DNA of 64,000 bases. It comes from Pogona vitticeps (taxonomy: Eukaryota > Chordata > Lepidosauria > Squamata > Agamidae). The position numbers were made by a program, and so were the translations under genes. Location of the stretch: the NCBI RefSeq assembly GCF_051106095.1, contig NC_135787.1:176511501-176575500 (forward strand), in the 5' to 3' direction. The notes under the pieces were generated by a model that saw nothing but the letters and a program-made list of their open reading frames with translations, was not told the origin of the DNA and ran no database searches. Positions 1 to 11,462 of the stretch are shown one piece after another (position 1 is the stretch's first letter; each line of letters begins with the position of its first letter).

Positions 1-3000
1 CTACCTAAATCTCTCCTCTGCCAGGAAGTCAGTGGAGAATACACTGATTACGAGCCTTGGGCAAAAATCACTTTTAATGCTGCTTCAGTCTTACCATCTT
101 TGATGTGGGGATAATGAAAGTGGTAAGACGACACTGAAATGATTTTTAATTGATTATGAAAGATCAACTGGAGATACTAGGGAAAGGGTTAATTCAATCT
201 CTTTACCTGCTCCCCTGCATGCATACACATATGTTATTTTTATCACCTCCCTCTGTGATTCCGGTGCCAGTCCAGAATTGTAAAGATTTACCCAATCTAG
301 ATGTTGGCTCTGCTCTTGAACAAGAACCTCTGTGACTACGCTGTTTGAATTCAAAACTGGCTTCAGGAGGAAGGGTTTTGTCTGGGAAGAATGAGCTGAT
401 TCTCATATTGGTGTCATCTTTGTTTTAATATTATTTGTGCTGACAAAATCTTTTTTGTTGTTGTTGTACCCTGCTTTGATTACATGTCTGTGGGTGCACC
501 CATGTGTTTGTGTGTGGCTTCATTTCCCTCATCACTAAGTTTCAGTTATATATTGGTAGATGGCAAATCAGGACAAAAGGTGCCTTACACCACTTTTTTT
601 AACTATCCAGGAACAGCGTGATTTTTCCAGAGGCAAACAACGTGTTCACAGCATCCTGTCATTGAAAGTATCCAAATTTGTAGCTCGTCCATTGTGTTCC
701 TTTGCCTCTTACCTTGGCCAAGGCCTTGTCACCACAGCAACCATGTATCTGTCTTTTCACTCACTCTACAACCCAAACTAAAGCCAAACTAAATTCTCTG
801 ACATCTTTTTCCAATAGGAAACAGTCAATCCTGCTTTCATGAGACAAACCCAAGGTATCTTCCGTTAAGTTCGATTAGTTTGTAGGGTAGTCTCTTCCCC
901 TAAATTTTGTAATCCATGCCATTCCATTGATCCATGTATCTGTAATCCAGTCCAGTCCATGTGTCCATAATCATTATCTCCAGGAACAATATCGAATTTC
1001 AGTTGTGTTGGGAAGGCCACGCAATCCCCTTTTAGCCTGATGTACATGCCACGAATAACTATCAAAACTGTTTTGCTCAATCAAGAACTGGTTATTCTTG
1101 GTAACCCTATCTGGATAGTTCAGTCCATGTGGGTACAATAGATTAAAGCAAGAGAGCATAATGAAGCAACTGCCTCCTCTTCCATCCTCATCCCTCTCAT
1201 CACACACAAGTGGACTCCTCATGTATTGAATCCCATTTCATCAGTCACGTACAGCTTATGGTCTGAGCAGGGAATCAGGAGGCTCAGTTCACATTGTTAA
1301 AGTGAGGAAACCCCCCTCCTTGAACCATGGCCCATAGACCACTTATGCAGTCAGGGCTGTATTCATACATATTTTCCCTAGCAGGCACTCCCTGAAGAGA
1401 AGGGATTGAAAAGCCTTGCAACCACAGGGAGATGGATTGTGCCCATTCACATGTGAATCAATTCCAATGATTAGGGTGGAAAACAATCCTTGAAAAGCCT
1501 GCCACATGCTAGATTTGCATCCGTATGATTACCTCAGTTAATTGCTCGTATTCCTTTTCCTCCCCTCTGCCCGCTACCTAGCCAATCAAACACTCCTGGA
1601 CCTCTGGTGATTATTAAATGCATTTTTAATCTTAATTAATCTGGCTTCTTTTTAAAAAAGAAAAAAGAAAAGAAATGCACACAATTGATTTAGGTCTGGC
1701 ATTAGAAGAGGCTAAGAAAACAAAGCAAACAACATTCAGCAATCTCATCTCTTGTCTCAATGATGCAGAAAATGTTATCCACCCAAATCTCTTGCTGGTT
1801 TTAGGTAGTTTTCAAACTGACACGAGAATATGGCCAAACAATGAACTCCTGATGTTTCTGTAGGCCTTATTTTTAAAGCTGATGGATGGCCACAAGTATA
1901 TCTACTAATCAGCACACTCTGTGGCTGCTCACCTTCATTACTGAGTTGGCGGGGGGGGGGCAGGGGAGTCTACAAAACTTAAATTAAAATATATATATTC
2001 TGCTGCACAGAGGAAATCTTACCCTTTTAGCATTTTGGGCTTGGTTAGTAAAAGCTTTCACCCTTCAAACTTAATTCCACCTCCTACTTATTTTATTTTA
2101 TACTAGATGCATCTCACACTTCCTCCATGCAGCTGCCTTATACCAGTCAGATAACTGTTCCTTTTCTGCCATTATGATCTATTCTGATTTACAAAGAGGC
2201 TTCTTCACACAAGGGCAAGAGTGGAGGTGAAGGAGTGGGGCTTGATGATGTAATGAATACTCACAATTTTCCTTGCTCCAGGGAGGAAAAGGTGCCACAG
2301 CACATCAAGACACCTTGTCAACCTGTATAAAGTTTTCGGCTCCTTCACAAGAGGAAAAAGACTTATTTTGGTGTGGGGGGATTGTTTGGTCTGCAGGAAA
2401 GAGGCCTTGTATGTTGCAGGAAAGCTTGCCTTTTTCGTTGCTTCATTCTCACCTTTGGGGCTTTCCTTTCCTTTGCCCTGGCAACAAGATTTCTACACAC
2501 AATATCACCCACATTATGAGGGTTCATTAAATTATAGCTTGTTTCTCATGCCATCCTCTGCCAGAAGTGGCCTTCTGACTTCTATACAGGGTGAGCAGAA
2601 CAGTCTCTGCTTAGGAAAAGAAAGGGTCACAAACCAGAAGTTACAGTAGAAATGGCAACACATAAAAGTTAGTGTTAGAAAATTTTAGTCTGCCAGGACC
2701 TCAAAGTACTTATTGTACAGAAAAAAATAACAATGGGAGCTTGGGGGGGGGGTACCATGAGTTATATTCTTAAATTCCAGTATACAACCACAGGTTTAAA
2801 TAAAGAGAAATTTTTAAATCTCTATCTATCTGTGTGTGTGTTTGCACGTGCACACGCACAGAGGTTTTCTCTACAGTTTTTTGTATAGCCAAACAGTATT
2901 TACTTTCTCAAAATTCTGGCCCTAGTATCAGAAATTGACTCAAGAAAAATCAACTTTTTCCAGAAGACAAAAATATTCTCACAAAGGCAGCAACCATGTG

Positions 3001-3385
3001 CCAGCCTTTGTACAATTTACAATGGTTCATTATTCTACTTATTACAAAGGTTTTTTTTATCATGAACATTCTGAAGCCCATTAGCTGTGCTAATATTACT
3101 TTGAAAACTCATTAGCTCTCTCTACTTAGTCCTTATCCTCACAACAATGCCCCTACCTACATAAACCTATATATTGGTTCTTCATGTCTCTGAGAAAGTA
3201 GGCAGTCATCCTTGAACATACATTCCAAAATCAATTCACTGTTATTAAATGTGCCACAGTACTTTTGAAATATTATCCCTAATAACATTTCAAACAGTGA
3301 CAGAAATCCCATTGCTTGAAGTATTAATTGATTTATTTATTTTATATACTGCCCCATTAGTGATAAGTAAGTCACACTAGAGTAT
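1..3385. other. Intergenic sequence, no feature recognised
   Basis: AT-rich sequence without convincing long open frames, splice-like exons or repeats I can name. It has short homopolymer runs (G near 1948 and 2743) and a small alternating purine/pyrimidine patch near 2832-2860. The short open frames here are the length expected by chance. Confidence 0.6.
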
Positions 3386-3387
3386 CA

Positions 3388-3722
3388 GTGCAGATTTAGT
3401 AAATCAACTATTCAATTGATTCAAATAGGCCTGCTCTAGTTGTAACTTGCTATGCCACACCTGGGCAAAATGTGACTCTCCAGATGTTGCTGAATTGCAA
3501 CTCCCAGCAATCCTAGCCCACACAGCCAATAGTGAGGAGTGTTGGGATTTGCAGTTCAACAACATCTGGAGGGCCGCACTTTGCCCAGGTCTATGCTATA
3601 AGTTGCAATAAGAGTAGGCCAACTTCAATGGAGCTTACGGAGGAGAGCTTACCGGATCCCCAGTGATTCAATGAGCCTACACTAGTGCAATGTACTATAC
3701 TAAGCAAAAGGATTGCAGCCAC
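3388..3722. mobile_element. Fold-back MITE-like repeat, interrupted by a hAT MITE
   Basis: Arms containing variants of GATTCAATGGGCCTACTCTAG are found in both orientations here, for example near 3416-3450, 3611-3640 and 3662-3718. The right arm closely matches the better-preserved fold-back at 33731-33995. The hAT-like element at 3458-3590 lies inside it, so this repeat is the older of the two. Boundaries are approximate. Confidence 0.5.
3458..3590. mobile_element. Short non-autonomous hAT-like element
   Basis: Inverted ends CACCTGGGCAAA and TTTGCCCAGGT flank a 133-bp body that is itself nearly palindromic (CCAGATGTTGCTGAATTGCA against TGCAGTTCAACAACATCTGG). Flanking octamers CTATGCCA (3450-3457) and CTATGCTA (3591-3598) match 7 of 8, as expected for the 8-bp duplication of hAT transposons. 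Confidence 0.75.
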
Positions 3723-3724
3723 TC

Positions 3725-6195
3725 TATGGAAGGGGAAAACTTTCTTGGAAATATTAAAGGATTTGATCCTGAGCATGTTTAATCTCTAACATAAGATATA
3801 CAAGAAGAGCCAGCAACCTTGGAACATTGAATATATGTACCAGAGATGGAAAATGTAATTTTGGGGGGAATATCTCTCCTAGAATCCATCAACTGGCATG
3901 GGCATCCTGGCACTAGGATTCTGGGAATTCCTGCTGAAAAAAGGATTTTTTTTCCTAGCTCTGATCTGAACAGCAGAGGAGGTCAAAAAGTCTCCACTTG
4001 TATTAATGTTTTACAATGCCTGATTGATTGTTGTTGTTTTTTGCTACTTGTTTTACAGCAAGGACTTCTTCACAGGCATTGGATGGTCCATGAAGATTTA
4101 TCTTATTCCCTACTTGTCCATATATATCTTGATTTAGTCATTCAAAAGGTTAGTGACTGAAGAACTTATGAGCTTTGACAAAGGACAATGGGCTGGTTGC
4201 CCGGAAACAATACAGTACTTGTGGCATATAAAGTGTGAGATCAGATTTTGGTGCATTTGTTCTTCTTTGAAAAGGGAGGAGGAAGGCTGAGGTCAGATAG
4301 AGAAAGGCACATTTTAAAAGACCAGTCTGCACATTTAAAATACCAGTCAAGGGTGGAAGGAATTTTTTTTTTGCCATATTTACAAGGCTGTTCTTGAAAG
4401 CGGCCACCATCATCATTCCCCTTTGTGACATCTAGAGCAATTTACCCTGTGCCCTGGTGCAGTTAATTTTCAGATGGTCTGGAACCGTGTTTGATGTTTG
4501 TGGACTTGGGAGAAGAGGCTTTATGCTCCCACCAAAGTGTTCATGAGCCTTTCAGAGCCCAGAGGTGGACAAGCTGCACATAAATTGGGGGGAACCAAGG
4601 ACTCGGCCATCTGTGAGCCACAATGTTGGCCCACTCAAGTGGGCCTGCCCCTTCATGTACACAGTGTTCCCAGACAGACTGTGCAGAGCAAGCAAATGAG
4701 GATCCAGGCTTTCAAAAGGCCTCCTTGGCTGGGTGGGGTTGCCCGGGCAACCATCTCCCTACCTGAGCAGGGAGAGCAAAGCACTCTAAAAGCACAGATC
4801 CAACCAGATGCACATTTGAAAAGGCATTCTTGTGCCTAAACAAAGAGAGTGTGGCAAGTTAACATGGTGTGGGGGGGGGATGGAGAAAGGGAAGGAGAAA
4901 GAGGAGGAGGAGGAGGAGGCAAGAGGAGAGAAAAGGGATAGATAGAAGAGGCAGCAGAGGCAGAAGGTGGGAGAGAGACGGAAGGGATGGCACAGGCAGA
5001 AAAGCAGGTGGGAGAACAAAGGCAGAGAGAGACGGGCTATTCCTACCTATGTCTAGGATGCACACATGCCACAGATTTTCCCCAAAGGAAGGTTGTCTTG
5101 AATAGAAGAAGGGTTCCCACCTGTGATCAGGGCTCCTGCAATAGTGGTACAGATCAGACTGAAAACACCCACATGTTGATGCAAAGATGACCAATACGTG
5201 GAGGTCAAAGGCAAAATATGTAATGAGGCAAGAGGGCGGGTTAAAAAGGAAGGTGAGGAGCAGGCAGAGGTGGGAGTCCAAGTGAGAATAATCCCAGGAG
5301 CAAAGCAAGGCAGAATTTATCAGCATGAAAAGCGGGAAAATATAAGAGAGAAAGAAACAGGGCTACCAAGGTCCAGTGAAAGGACTTGATTCTGACATTG
5401 CTCTTAGTTGTTGTTTTTTCAAATGCCGGGCACTACAAGGATTACAAGGTGACTGACTAGAACAGTCTCTATCCTGCTAATTGAACAGTTTCCATTCTGA
5501 CTCCTCTCTGGGTCATCTTCAACAACGGCCATCTATCAGCTATGTTTAAATTTAGATAGGCAAACAACCACTAGTCCTTTCTCCTTCCTCCTACTTGCCC
5601 TTATAGAAAACCGGCTAATCATTTCAGAACACAAACATGCAAAACAAACAACAACAAAGGCTAATTGATCGGCAAAAAGCGGTCATACCGTTATCATAAT
5701 TGCTTCTTTCACTCTGCCCTTTAGGTATGCTTTGTACAATTCTGTAAGACTACCCAGTATGCAATGGCTGGATAGGTCCTTTACATTTTGGGAAAGTAAT
5801 CTGTGCTGTTTTTCCAGCATGCTTGGCACAGTGAACAAAAGCTGGAATCCAAGAAATGCTATGGAAAGGGAGCAACAGCACCATGGACGTAATTGGCATA
5901 AGTACACAATGTGCATATTATTGCTATTAGTAAAATGCATCCCAGGGTAGCAGCAGGTTCTGCTGCATATTTGTTTACAGAGAGAAGAAAACAATGCAGT
6001 GAAATCTGGAGAAATCAGGTGGGATCCAAATAAACTGTGTTTCATACACATAAACATTTAGTTTTAAGAGTGTATGAAACATGATTTTGCTAGACAGACG
6101 TTCCTCCATTCAGTCTATGTGTGTGAGAGAGTGTGTGAGTGAGTGAGTAGAAATCTATGAGACAATCTGCCTTGGAATATTGTGTACCATGCTGA
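3725..6195. other. Intergenic sequence with a purine-rich tract and an RFX-type palindrome
   Basis: No gene or named repeat is recognised. 4872-5010 is a strongly purine-rich tract with GGA repeats (about 4894-4918), which produces spurious long frames on both strands. The palindrome at 4737-4752 is listed separately. Confidence 0.6.
4737..4752. promoter_or_regulatory. Perfect RFX-type X-box palindrome
   Basis: GGTTGCCCGGGCAACC is a perfect 16-bp palindrome. It contains GTTGCC and GGCAAC separated by two bases, matching the X-box consensus GTNRCC-N(0-3)-RGYAAC bound by RFX factors. A weaker relative (GGTTGCCCGGAAAC) lies 540 bp upstream near 4196. The target gene is unknown; SYT10 starts 36 kb downstream. 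Confidence 0.45.
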
Positions 6196-6198
6196 TTG

Positions 6199-6375
6199 TA
6201 GTGTAGTGCAGTGGACAGAGTAATGGACTAGAACTCAGGACACTAGTATTCAAATTCTTTCTTGGCCATGGAAACTCACAGCGCGTAGAACTGGTAAAAT
6301 CATTTCATAAATATCTCATTTCCCTTGAAAAGTCCTATTAGAATCACTATAGGCAAAGTGCACATAACACTACTC
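6199..6375 (+). mobile_element. Degenerate tRNA-derived squamate SINE
   Basis: GTGTAGTGCAGTGGACAGAG resembles a tRNA-like A box, and ATTCAAATTC about 45 bp on resembles the B box. The body (GGCCATGGAAACTCACAG) and a tail-like end (ATCACTATAGGCAAAGTGCAC) match other copies at 17085 and 30920. The copy is old and diverged. Confidence 0.6.
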
Positions 6376-7400
6376 ATGAGAGATCCACACTCCCTCCAAT
6401 TCCAGAGGCAATATTCCTCTGTATATCAGTTATTGGAGAGCACTGGAAATCTGGTAGCCACTGCCTAAGGAGAATGCTAGATTAGATAGGCCTTGGAAAT
6501 AAAACTTCTTACATTCTTCACTTCTACTGAAGACCTCAAATTTCAGAAAGATTCATAGGGAGGAGGTGGTCTTTCAGATATGCCGGCCTTGATCTGTTTA
6601 GGGCTTTATAGATCAAAATCAGCACCTAGAACTGAGCTCAAATGCAAGCAAGAAGCAACCTTTTTGGTTTGTTATATTTGCATTTTCTATTTGTATTAAA
6701 ATTCACACCAAAACAAGACAAAAAGTTATACTTCAATATAGGATACCAAAATATAGACTTACATGGTAGAAGATTCAGGGCTAAGATCCATTAGGTAAAA
6801 AAAATAATAATTAATCATGTTGTTTTCATCCACATCTCTTCTCCTGAACCAAAGATTTGTTTGTTTTTTTGACACTAGCATTGGAATTAATTGCATCGCT
6901 GGGTTTAGTGAAATATAAAAAAACAATTTTCCTGTTTCCTTCAATCAGAGGGAAGCTCAAACAAGCTTCTACAGTATTTCCTTTAAAAGTGTTGTTTTCT
7001 TTTAAAGTGTGTACTCTTTCGATGTGGTGCACAGATAACATAATAAGATTTCCTCCCCTTTCTTATTCAAAGACTGGAACGTCTTCAAAGACAATACCTC
7101 AATCACCAAGAGAGTGTAATCTAAAAGTGCCTTGAGTCCGTGTCACTCAGAGAGTGACAGAGTACTGGAGGCAACCTTCAGAGGCTATTGCACAAGGCCA
7201 GGAGGTGAGGAACAAAGGGTTTAAGGTTCTTTTAGGCTGCTAGCCAACTCTACCAGCAAAGTATAAGATTCTGGGGCCATCTTAAACAATCAGATTTTGA
7301 TTACAAATATTTTGCTCAGTGAGTCGAATAATCACTGTGTGGATGACTGCTTGCCAGCACCACAGAACAATGTTGTTCAAATTCAGTTCAATTTTTCCAT
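6376..7400. other. Intergenic sequence, nothing recognised
   Basis: AT-rich unique-looking sequence. The segment 6565-6640 (GGGCTTTATAGATCAAAATC, then CACCTAGAACTGAGCTC) resembles the 3' part of the L2-like family also seen near 27040 and may be a small relic. Confidence 0.45.
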
Positions 7401-7407
7401 CTCCTAC

Positions 7408-7537
7408 CTGGTGGTTTCCAACCTTGGGTCCCCAGATGTTCTTGGACTACAACTTCCAGAAATCCTGGCCAGTACAGCTAGCGGTGAAGACCTCTGGGAA
7501 TTTTAGTCCAAGAACATTTGGGGTTGAGAACCACCAC
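7408..7537. mobile_element. hAT-like MITE
   Basis: Inverted ends CTGGTGGTTTCCAACC and GGTTGAGAACCACCAC enclose a body with CAGATGTTCTTGGACTACAA opposed by TTTTAGTCCAAGAACATTTG, so the whole unit folds into a hairpin. It is related to the copies at 29948 and 50411. A clear 8-bp duplication was not found. Confidence 0.65.
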
Positions 7538-7646
7538 CCTACTCCACCCCACTCCAGAAGAGAGAAACAGGATAATAAATGGAACAAAGGACCACCATTT
7601 TGTTAATCTTCAATCTGAAACAGCCAAAGATATTTTGAAATTGTTT

Positions 7647-9010
7647 AGGCATCCTTCAGTCCCGAGAGACTATGGTAATGTGCTCTGAATGGAGGACTTG
7701 GAACAGCATCTAGTGTGGCTGAGAAGGCCAATTTGAGAGTGACAGTCCTTTCCACACTGAAAGCAAATACAGTCTGTCCCCTGTCCAGCTCCTGATTTGG
7801 CTGCTTTCGGGACTGCCTCTTTGCCTCAGCCTGCTGGACAAGGCTCTCTTCAAAATGGGAGAGGCTACGATGCACCGCCTGCCTCCAGGCTGAATGCTCA
7901 GATGTCAAGTTTTCCCATCTGTTGAGGTCCATTCCTAAGGCTTCAGATCCCACTTGCAGATATCCTTTTATCGCAACTGTGGTCTCCCTCTGGGGCGATT
8001 TCCCTGCACTAATTCTCCATACAGGAGATCTTTTGGAATCCAACCATCAGCCATTCTCTCAACATGCCTGAGCCAACATGGATGTCGCTGTTTCAGTAAT
8101 GTATGTTGTTGTTGTTTAGTCGTTAAGTCGTGTCTGACTCTTTGTGACCCCATGGACCAGAGCATGCCAGGCCCTCCTATCTTCGACTGCCTCCCAGAGT
8201 TGTTTTCGGTAATGTATACATGCTAAAAATTCCAGCTGATTCTAGAACTACTCTATTTGGAACTTTGTCTGACCAGGTGATACCAAAAATGGTTGGAGAC
8301 AACGCATATGGAACATGTTCAGTTTCCTCTCCTGCCATGCACAATGGGTCCAGGACACACTGCAGTAGAGGAATGTGCTCAGGACAGAGGCTCTATAGAC
8401 CTGGATCTTGGTATATGCTGTCAGCTTCTTATTGAGCCATACTCTCTTTGTCTGTCTGGAGAACATGGTAGCTGCTTTGCCAATGCGTTTATCCAGCTCG
8501 ATATCTAGGGAGATAGTGTCAGAGATCGTTGAGCCAAGGTACATGAACAAACTCCAATTCTTGTGTGGAGATGGTAATAGAGGGAGGTGAGTTCACGCCC
8601 TGGCCCATGACTTGTGTTTTCTTCAGGCTGATTGTTAATCCAAAGTCCTGGCAGGCCTTGCTAAAACAATTCATGTGTTGTTGGAGATCTTCAGCAGAGT
8701 GGGCAAGAACAGCTGCATCATCGGCAAAGAGGAAGTCCCGCATGCATTGCAACTGGACTTTGGTCTTCGCTCTCAATCTAGAGAGATTAAAGAGCTTTCC
8801 ATCTGATCTAGTCTGGAGATAAACACCTTATGTTGCAGTTCCAAAGGCGTGCTTCAGCATGAGAGCAAAAAAAGATCCCAAACAGGGTTGGCGCGAGGAC
8901 ACAGCCCTGTTTCACTCCACTTCAGATGTCAAAGGGGTCTGATGTTGAGCCATCAAAAACTACAGTTCCCTTCATTTCCTCATGAAAGGACCTGATGATG
9001 TTATTCTGAA
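7647..9010 (-). mobile_element. Degraded non-LTR retrotransposon (LINE), reverse-transcriptase C-terminal part
   Basis: Minus-strand frames carry recognisable LINE reverse-transcriptase pieces: FLFADDAAVLAHSAEDLQ (the DD catalytic motif) and KTQVMGQGV within 8519-8776; YLGSTISDTISLDIELDKR and KIQVYRASVLSTFLYCS within 8248-8550; LLKQRHPCWLRHVERM and IPKDLLYGELVQGNRPRGRPQLR-like text at 7968-8090. It then continues toward a C-terminal region near 7647. Several frame changes and one nested insertion (8105-8203) show it is inactive. The text is not Bov-B, CR1 or L2. A clade with a C-terminal zinc finger such as Ingi/Vingi is possible, but I cannot assign it firmly. Confidence 0.8.
8105..8203 (-). 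mobile_element. Bov-B LINE 3' end, 5'-truncated, nested in an older LINE
   Basis: The 99-bp insert contains the Bov-B 3' signature TTTAGTCGTTAAGTCGTGTC and CATGGACCAGAGCATGCCAG. It is flanked by TTTCAGTAATGTAT (8091-8104) and TTTCGGTAATGTAT (8204-8217), a 14-bp target-site duplication with one mismatch. The insertion splits the older LINE at 7647-9010. Confidence 0.88.
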
Positions 9011-9283
9011 ATATCAATTTTGAAAAGAGCTAAATGTCTTTTAAAAGAAATGCTTTTCCAAGAAAACATTTCACTGGTGTCTAGATAGTTGGCTGTACCT
9101 CACCTGACATCAACTATTCAGCTCAAGGCATGCAGAACAGGTTATCTTGAACATAGTGTTCTGTTCTGTAGAAGAATCTCCTCTTGCATGCAAGACATGG
9201 ACTTTATCTATGACACATAGACTATTCCCATGTTTGTGTGATTTTATATACAGCTTCTTTGGAATACATGGACTTAGAACTGC

Positions 9284-9402
9284 TGGATAGCTCAGTGGTT
9301 TAGATACCAGAAGTTGGGAGTGCAGTCCCCTACTGTGCCTCCTTGACAGGGCTGGACTCAATGATCCATAGGGTCCCTTCCAGCTCTGTAGTTCTAAGAT
9401 TA
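9284..9402 (+). mobile_element. tRNA-derived SINE
   Basis: GGATAGCTCAGTGGTTTAGA is a tRNA-like A box. The shared 3' part reads GATCCATAGGGTCCCTTCCAG...GTTCTAAGAT. A second copy follows at once (9414-9535) and inverted copies lie at 10643 and 39510. It is not a tRNA gene: no anticodon arm or acceptor pairing is kept. Confidence 0.7.
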
Positions 9403-9413
9403 TTATTAATCAT

Positions 9414-9535
9414 CTGCTGAATAGATTAGTGGCTTAGGTATCTGGCTCTGGAGCCAGAGATTGGGTGTTCTGTGCCTCCTTGACACAGCTGGACTTGATG
9501 ATCCATAGGGTCCCTTCCAGTTGTTAAGTTCTCAG
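9414..9535 (+). mobile_element. tRNA-derived SINE, second tandem copy
   Basis: Same family as the previous copy: TAGATTAGTGGCTTAGGTAT in the A-box position and GATGATCCATAGGGTCCCTT near the 3' end. It ends in a long GTT repeat, which may have grown from its tail. Confidence 0.65.
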
Positions 9536-9536
9536 G

Positions 9537-9538
9537 TT

Positions 9539-9622
<84 letters not shown>
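9537..9622 (+). repeat. (GTT)n microsatellite
   Basis: About 28 uninterrupted GTT units following the SINE tail. Poly-Leu and poly-Asn/Thr frames across it are artefacts of the repeat. Confidence 0.97.
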
Positions 9623-10173
9623 TCACCACCCCCTAACTGTATGGACAAAAAGACAAAAAAACAAAGACAGAAATGTGGCTCCAGGTGGCTTGCAGTCAAA
9701 ACCCTTGGGAGCAGAAGACATGAAGGAGGCAGAGGAAAGACAAAGGTTGCAAAGAATGAAGGTGCACTCATATTTCATTGCTGTACCACTTCCAAATGCT
9801 TGCTCTCCTATCTCCACATTACATATCTACCAGACATGGTTGTATTTGTGTGCACAATGCTGTAGAGCATACAACACATGGTTGTTCATGTAAGGTTGGG
9901 GAGAAAGGCTAGGAGGCTCACAAGGAAGAGCTTTGGAACGGCCACTGCTTCCTCTCAGCAGCTGCCTCTTGAAACATTCTGCCTAATGGTAGAGCTGGCC
10001 TTGGCTCCAGCTCAGATACGAAAGTGCTATTACTAGTAATTAGCTGAATAAGAATTGAGCAGAATAGTGTTTTCCTCAGACAAAATTAAGAAAAGGTATG
10101 CATCCACCATTTATTATGAGATCCTGTTGCACTGGTAAGCAAATGATATAACTGCTAAAAGTTATCTCTTTGT

Positions 10174-10404
10174 ATTCGTGAAGGCTTTCATGGCCGGGAT
10201 CTAATGGTTGTGGGTTTTTCAGGCTCTTCGGCCGCGTTCTGAAGATTGTTCTTCCTGACGTTTTGCCAGTCTCCGTGGCCGGCATCTTCAGAGGAGTTCC
10301 TACTCCAGTCCTCCGAAGATGCCAGCCACGGAGACTGGCAAAACGTCAGGAAGAACAACCTTCACAACACGGCCAAAGAGCCCAAAAAACCCACAACAAC
10401 CATT
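10174..10404. mobile_element. Penelope-like element 3' ends in inverted (head-to-head) arrangement
   Basis: The left arm (about 10174-10300) reads TGAAGGCTTTCATGGCCGGG through CGTGGCCGGCATCTTCAGAG. The right arm (about 10303-10404) is its inverted copy, from CGAAGATGCCAGCCACGGAG to CCCACAACAACC. Both outer edges are therefore the element's 3' end. The unit is flanked by AGTTATCTCTTTGT (10160-10173) and AGTTACCTCTTTGT (10405-10418), a 14-bp duplication with one mismatch. Family assignment rests on the longer copy at 19332-19872. Confidence 0.75.
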
Positions 10405-10642
10405 AGTTACCTCTTTGTTGAAAGAGTTTTAAATAACTTATATATTCATTAGCATTTGCTTCAATTTATGCTCTTAATAAAGGTCAGATCTCGTTTTGTA
10501 TGTTTACACAAGAGGTTATAATTGGAGGTGATATAAACATACGCATGCAGGGTCTGGATCTGTATGTTTCATATGCATGCCAGAATAAAGAGGCAGCATC
10601 ACAAATAGATTGAATTAAGAATAAATATTTTCATCATCATAA

Positions 10643-10770
10643 TCTTAGAACTGCAGAGCTGGAAAGGACCCTATGGATGATTGGGTCCAGCCCCTGTCAG
10701 GGAAGCAAGAGTGGGGGGATCAAACTCCCAACTTCTGGCTCTGCAGCCAGATGGCTAAACCACTGGGCCC
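10643..10770 (-). mobile_element. tRNA-derived SINE (same family as 9284)
   Basis: Begins ATCTTAGAACTGCAGAGCTG and ends TGGCTAAACCACTGGGCC, the reverse complement of the family's 3' end and A-box region. Confidence 0.7.
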
Positions 10771-11399
10771 TATCCTTAATTCTCATGCCTGTGCAAGGTC
10801 TGGGCAGAATGCAACCCCAGAGATTACAGCCACTCATATTATTCAGCAGTCCATGGAGTTTCTTTCATGGCTGAATTCCATTAGGGTAACACATAGTCTT
10901 TTGCAGAAGACATTGGATCTGAGGTTAGGAGCAGTCAAATGAACCAGTCATGTCCCTTTATTGGTGTATTGAAATATCACTGGACAGTCTAGAACAGATA
11001 GAATTTGGAAATTCAGTCCTTCACTGATAACATCTACAGCAAGTGAACATGATTTGGAAGAGTTTCCTTCAAATAATTAGAAAATTCTTTGAAAGAAAAC
11101 TCAGACTCCTTTATCTCCCAAAAAGTTGGGCGAGAGGCTATGAAAATGGTCCTTCGAGGCTGGTGCATAAAGGAATTTTCAGCAATAAAATGACTGAGGA
11201 CTGAGAAGGTGTGAGATATCGAATCTGAAATAGCTACCCTGAGAAGTAGTATATATAAGCAAACTGGTTCCTTGAAATTTTGGCAAACATTGAATAGAAA
11301 GCAAGTGGAGCTAAACACCATAGACATCAGTAACGTCATGCTAGGATTTTTTATACATCCAACAGAAATGATAGGAATTTGATGGCAACAGATTTAGGG

Positions 11400-11462
11400 T
11401 ATTATTTATTTTATTTATATCCCGCCTATCTGGTCAGTTATGACCACTCTAGGCGGCTTATT
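11400..11462 (-). mobile_element. L2-like LINE 3' terminal fragment
   Basis: TTTATTTATATCCCGCCTAT then CTAGGCGGCTTA is the inverted form of the tail at 59195-59265 (GCCGCCTAGAGTGGTC...GATATAAATAAAATAAA). This is a common short 3' relic of LINE-mobilised repeats. Confidence 0.55.

Noticed and set aside
9284-9402. tRNA gene
   Set aside because: A- and B-box-like motifs are present here and in other copies, but the sequences do not fold as tRNAs and recur as dispersed SINEs with LINE-like tails.
9521-9865. Poly-Leu and poly-Asn/Thr frames
   Set aside because: They are translations of the (GTT)n microsatellite.
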